Shown here: positions 61,977 to 64,000 of the stretch, piece after piece | How the letters are laid out: each line of letters starts with the position of its first letter | Numbering within the stretch: the stretch's first letter is position 1 | DNA from: Adhaeribacter aerolatus | GTDB taxonomy: Bacteria; Bacteroidota; Bacteroidia; Cytophagales; Hymenobacteraceae | Direction of reading: 5' to 3' | Assembly: GCF_007991635.1 (NCBI RefSeq) | Contig: NZ_BJYS01000002.1 | Coordinates: 124,001-188,000, forward strand | Length of the DNA stretch: 64,000 nucleotides | Translations under genes and position numbers: made by a program | The notes under the pieces: model-generated | What the model saw: only the letters and a program-made list of their open reading frames with translations | Databases searched by the model: none | What the model was told of the DNA's origin: nothing

Positions 61977-63425
61977 ATGTGTTACCATCACCACCACGAA
62001 GAAGTAGCCAAACAGATGAACCGGCGCGAATTCCTGACTCGCACCAGCCTGGCTGGGGTAGGATTGGCTGCGTTATCGTCGCTGTTGCCCCAGCAATTGT
62101 TTGGGGATACCAACCCCAAACCGGTGCTGCCGCACTTTGCCCCCAAGGTTAAACGGGTAATTTATTTGTTTCAGAGCGGGGCGCCGTCGCAACTAGAGCT
62201 TTTCGATTACAAGCCCAAACTGAAGGAGCTATTCGGGCAGGAGTTGCCAGCCTCCATCCGGGGCAATCAGCGCTTAACCGGCATGACCTCGAACCAGAAA
62301 TCGTTTCCGTTAGCCATGGGTAAATTTGAGTTTAAGCGGCACGGCAAAAGTGGGGCGGAGTTATCGGAATTATTGCCGCACATTGGTAAAGTGGCCGATG
62401 AACTGTGCTTTATTAAATCGATGTTTACTGAAGCCATTAACCACGACCCGGCCGTTACTTTTTTCCAGACGGGCAGCCAGCAGGCGGGCCGGCCCAGTAT
62501 GGGATCCTGGTTGAGCTACGGCTTGGGCAGCGAAAACCAGAATTTGCCGGCCTTTGTGGTATTATTGTCGCGGGGCCGCGAAGGCGACCAGCCGCTTTAT
62601 GCTAAATTGTGGGGCAATGGTTTTCTGCCTTCGGAACACCAGGGGGTTATTTTTAGGTCGGGCGAGAACCCGGTATTTTACCTGAACAACCCCAACGGCA
62701 TAGACAAAATGAGCCGCCGCCGGGTACTTGATCACCTGGCCAAACTGCACGAAGCGCAGTACCAGCACGTGTACGACGAAGAAATAAATTCGCGGATTGC
62801 CCAGTACGAAATGGCTTACCGGATGCAATCGTCGGTGCCCGAAACGCTGGATATTAGCCGCGAACCGGATTATATTTATGATATGTACGGCGAAGATTCT
62901 AAAAAGCCCGGCACCTTTGCCGCCAACTGCCTGCTGGCCCGCCGCTTAATTGAGAAAGACGTGCGTTTTGTGCAGCTTTACCACCAGGGCTGGGACCAGC
63001 ACGGCAACCTACCCAACGATATCCGGCACATGGCTAAATCGGTGGACCAACCATCGGCGGCGTTGATTAAAGATTTAAAGCAACGGGGTTTATTGGAAGA
63101 TACGCTGGTAATCTGGGGCGGCGAATTTGGCCGTACCAATTATTCGCAGGGCAAACTTACGCCCGATATGTACGGCCGCGACCACCACCCGCGGTGTTTT
63201 ACTATTTTCATGGCTGGCGCGGGCATCAAAAAAGGCATTACTTACGGCCAGACCGATGACTTCGGCTATAACATTGTAAAGAACCCGGTACACGTACATG
63301 ATTTCCAGGCTACCATGCTGCATTTAATGGGCATCGACCACGAGCAACTAATATTTAAGCACCAGGGCCGCCGCTACCGCCTGACGGATGTAGCCGGGAA
63401 AGTAGTAAAAGGGGTTCTGGCTTAA
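61977..63425 (+). CDS. DUF1501 domain-containing protein, Tat-exported
   Basis: 482 residues. The N-terminus [20 protein letters not shown] contains a His-rich run and then a Tat signal, [23 protein letters not shown]1501 proteins have a sulfatase/phosphatase-like fold; here [20 protein letters not shown] near 62-81, [21 protein letters not shown] near 148 and [15 protein letters not shown] near 375-389 are visible, with [18 protein letters not shown] close behind. It is always found next to DUF1549/DUF1553 genes in this type of cluster and the three are co-transcribed here. Biochemical activity is not established. Confidence 0.93.
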   Translation: MCYHHHHEEVAKQMNRREFLTRTSLAGVGLAALSSLLPQQLFGDTNPKPVLPHFAPKVKRVIYLFQSGAPSQLELFDYKPKLKELFGQELPASIRGNQRLTGMTSNQKSFPLAMGKFEFKRHGKSGAELSELLPHIGKVADELCFIKSMFTEAINHDPAVTFFQTGSQQAGRPSMGSWLSYGLGSENQNLPAFVVLLSRGREGDQPLYAKLWGNGFLPSEHQGVIFRSGENPVFYLNNPNGIDKMSRRRVLDHLAKLHEAQYQHVYDEEINSRIAQYEMAYRMQSSVPETLDISREPDYIYDMYGEDSKKPGTFAANCLLARRLIEKDVRFVQLYHQGWDQHGNLPNDIRHMAKSVDQPSAALIKDLKQRGLLEDTLVIWGGEFGRTNYSQGKLTPDMYGRDHHPRCFTIFMAGAGIKKGITYGQTDDFGYNIVKNPVHVHDFQATMLHLMGIDHEQLIFKHQGRRYRLTDVAGKVVKGVLA

Positions 63426-63507
63426 ATTGTTCTTGCATAAATATTCATTTATGACTTTAGAAAACCTTATGTAGCGGTAGAAAATTTTTGGCATCTGAAA
63501 TTCAAGT

Positions 63508-63566
63508 CTGTCATTCAGAAGGAAACTTGTTGGCTACCTGCTAAATAGGTTCCTCCTGAATGACCG
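63508..63566. repeat. Dispersed palindromic repeat, copy D
   Basis: CTGTCATTCAGAAGGAAACT (63508-63527) pairs imperfectly with 63547-63566, with loop TGTTGGCTACCTGCTAAAT. It lies between two convergent genes. Confidence 0.8.
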
Positions 63567-63630
63567 ACTGGATTACTTAAACCTAGTGCTATCCGAGTAC
63601 TTCTTTTTATCAGAACATTCTAAATAACTT

Positions 63631-64000
63631 TCATTTGGTAACCGGTTGGGTCCAGGCGGTTTCCAAATCGCCTTCCTGAAAAGGATTCTTCTGGCGTTTA
63701 GAAGAAATAACTTTTGCCCGCACGTACAGGTCTTTTGCCTGAAGTTTGTAGGTGGCTTTGGTGCCTTTTACTTCTTTTAATACCCGGCCGGCCTGGCCAT
63801 TGCCAGATGCATTGGGCCCCCAGAACTGAATGGTGTAGTTGATGCCGGATTCTGGTTTTACCTGTACGGCCAGTTGGCCTTTTTTGTAGGTTACTTCTTC
63901 CAGTTCTACGCCCGTGGTGGCGTAAAAATCACCGGCTTCCATGGCTTCGATTAAGGCAGCGGGTGTAAGTTCTTTCGCCCGAACCATAATCCAGCCCCGG
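63631..64000 (-). CDS. PHP-domain-like hydrolase, partial (N-terminus outside the window)
   Basis: Only the last 122 or so codons are visible; the frame stays open to base 64000 (RGWIM before the apparent Met at 63987). LTPAALIEAMEAGDFYATTGVELEEV is the pattern seen at the end of PHP-type phosphoesterases. It is followed by a beta-rich tail (LAVQVKPESGINYTIQFWG, YKLQAKDLYVRAKVIS). The catalytic histidines would lie in the missing part. The strand opposes the DUF1501 operon. Identification is moderate because the core domain is absent. Confidence 0.6.
   Translation of the reverse strand, partial: RGWIMVRAKELTPAALIEAMEAGDFYATTGVELEEVTYKKGQLAVQVKPESGINYTIQFWGPNASGNGQAGRVLKEVKGTKATYKLQAKDLYVRAKVISSKRQKNPFQEGDLETAWTQPVTK

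Overview
The window looks like chromosomal DNA of a Bacteroidota bacterium, most likely order Cytophagales, family Hymenobacteraceae (Adhaeribacter, Pontibacter or a relative). The grounds are two SusC/SusD pairs, TAnnTTTG-type promoter boxes, little Shine-Dalgarno sequence, moderate GC content, AT-rich gaps and Bacteroidota-typical families (DUF4056, DUF5996, four-helix-bundle protein, SusD lipoproteins). The genus is an inference. I saw no rRNA, tRNA, CRISPR array or intact insertion sequence.

Layout. 1-3.8 kb: the cut 5' part of an M49-like metallopeptidase lipoprotein gene, a YaeR-type VOC protein, an 86-bp inverted-repeat element and a secreted protein with a FAM20/HipA-like kinase signature. 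4.0-10.1 kb: the complete 2-oxoglutarate dehydrogenase complex, sucA-sucB-lpdA. 10.7-16.4 kb: a MacAB-like ABC export cluster (ATPase, small lipocalin-like protein, two paralogous permeases, membrane-fusion protein). A four-helix-bundle (23S IVS-protein family) gene bounded by inverted 8-bp repeat arrays sits between the two permease genes. 16.7-33.4 kb: a run of mostly single genes (DUF3616, GNAT, methyltransferase, DUF421, MarR, aldo/keto reductase, YdeI-like, S1/P1 nuclease, purine permease, Mut7-C RNase, ankyrin protein, DUF4056).

33.9-42.4 kb is a polysaccharide-use locus: SusC, SusD, a GH43 arabinanase-like lipoprotein and a GH2 enzyme. 42.5-47 kb holds DUF5996, a HAD hydrolase, an MntA/HepT toxin-antitoxin pair whose toxin gene has an in-frame stop, and a large secreted helical-toroid-like protein. 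47.2-56.6 kb, all on the minus strand, holds a second SusC/SusD pair, a Tat-exported Gfo/Idh/MocA oxidoreductase, and a GMC oxidoreductase with its gluconate-2-dehydrogenase subunit-3 partner. 57.3-63.4 kb is a tight operon of planctomycete-type proteins: DUF2231/cytochrome/LRR, DUF1549-LamG-DUF1553 and DUF1501. The window ends in the 3' part of a PHP-like gene.

How it fits together: the 33-63 kb part is largely devoted to capture and oxidation of glycans or sugar derivatives. SusCD pairs import, GH43 and GH2 cleave, and GMC and Gfo/Idh oxidise in the periplasm. The most unusual noncoding structure is repeat-based: four copies of a roughly 60-bp palindrome, two copies of a C/G-tract repeat, two related terminator-ended elements flanking the aldo/keto reductase gene, and the inverted 8-bp arrays around the four-helix-bundle gene.
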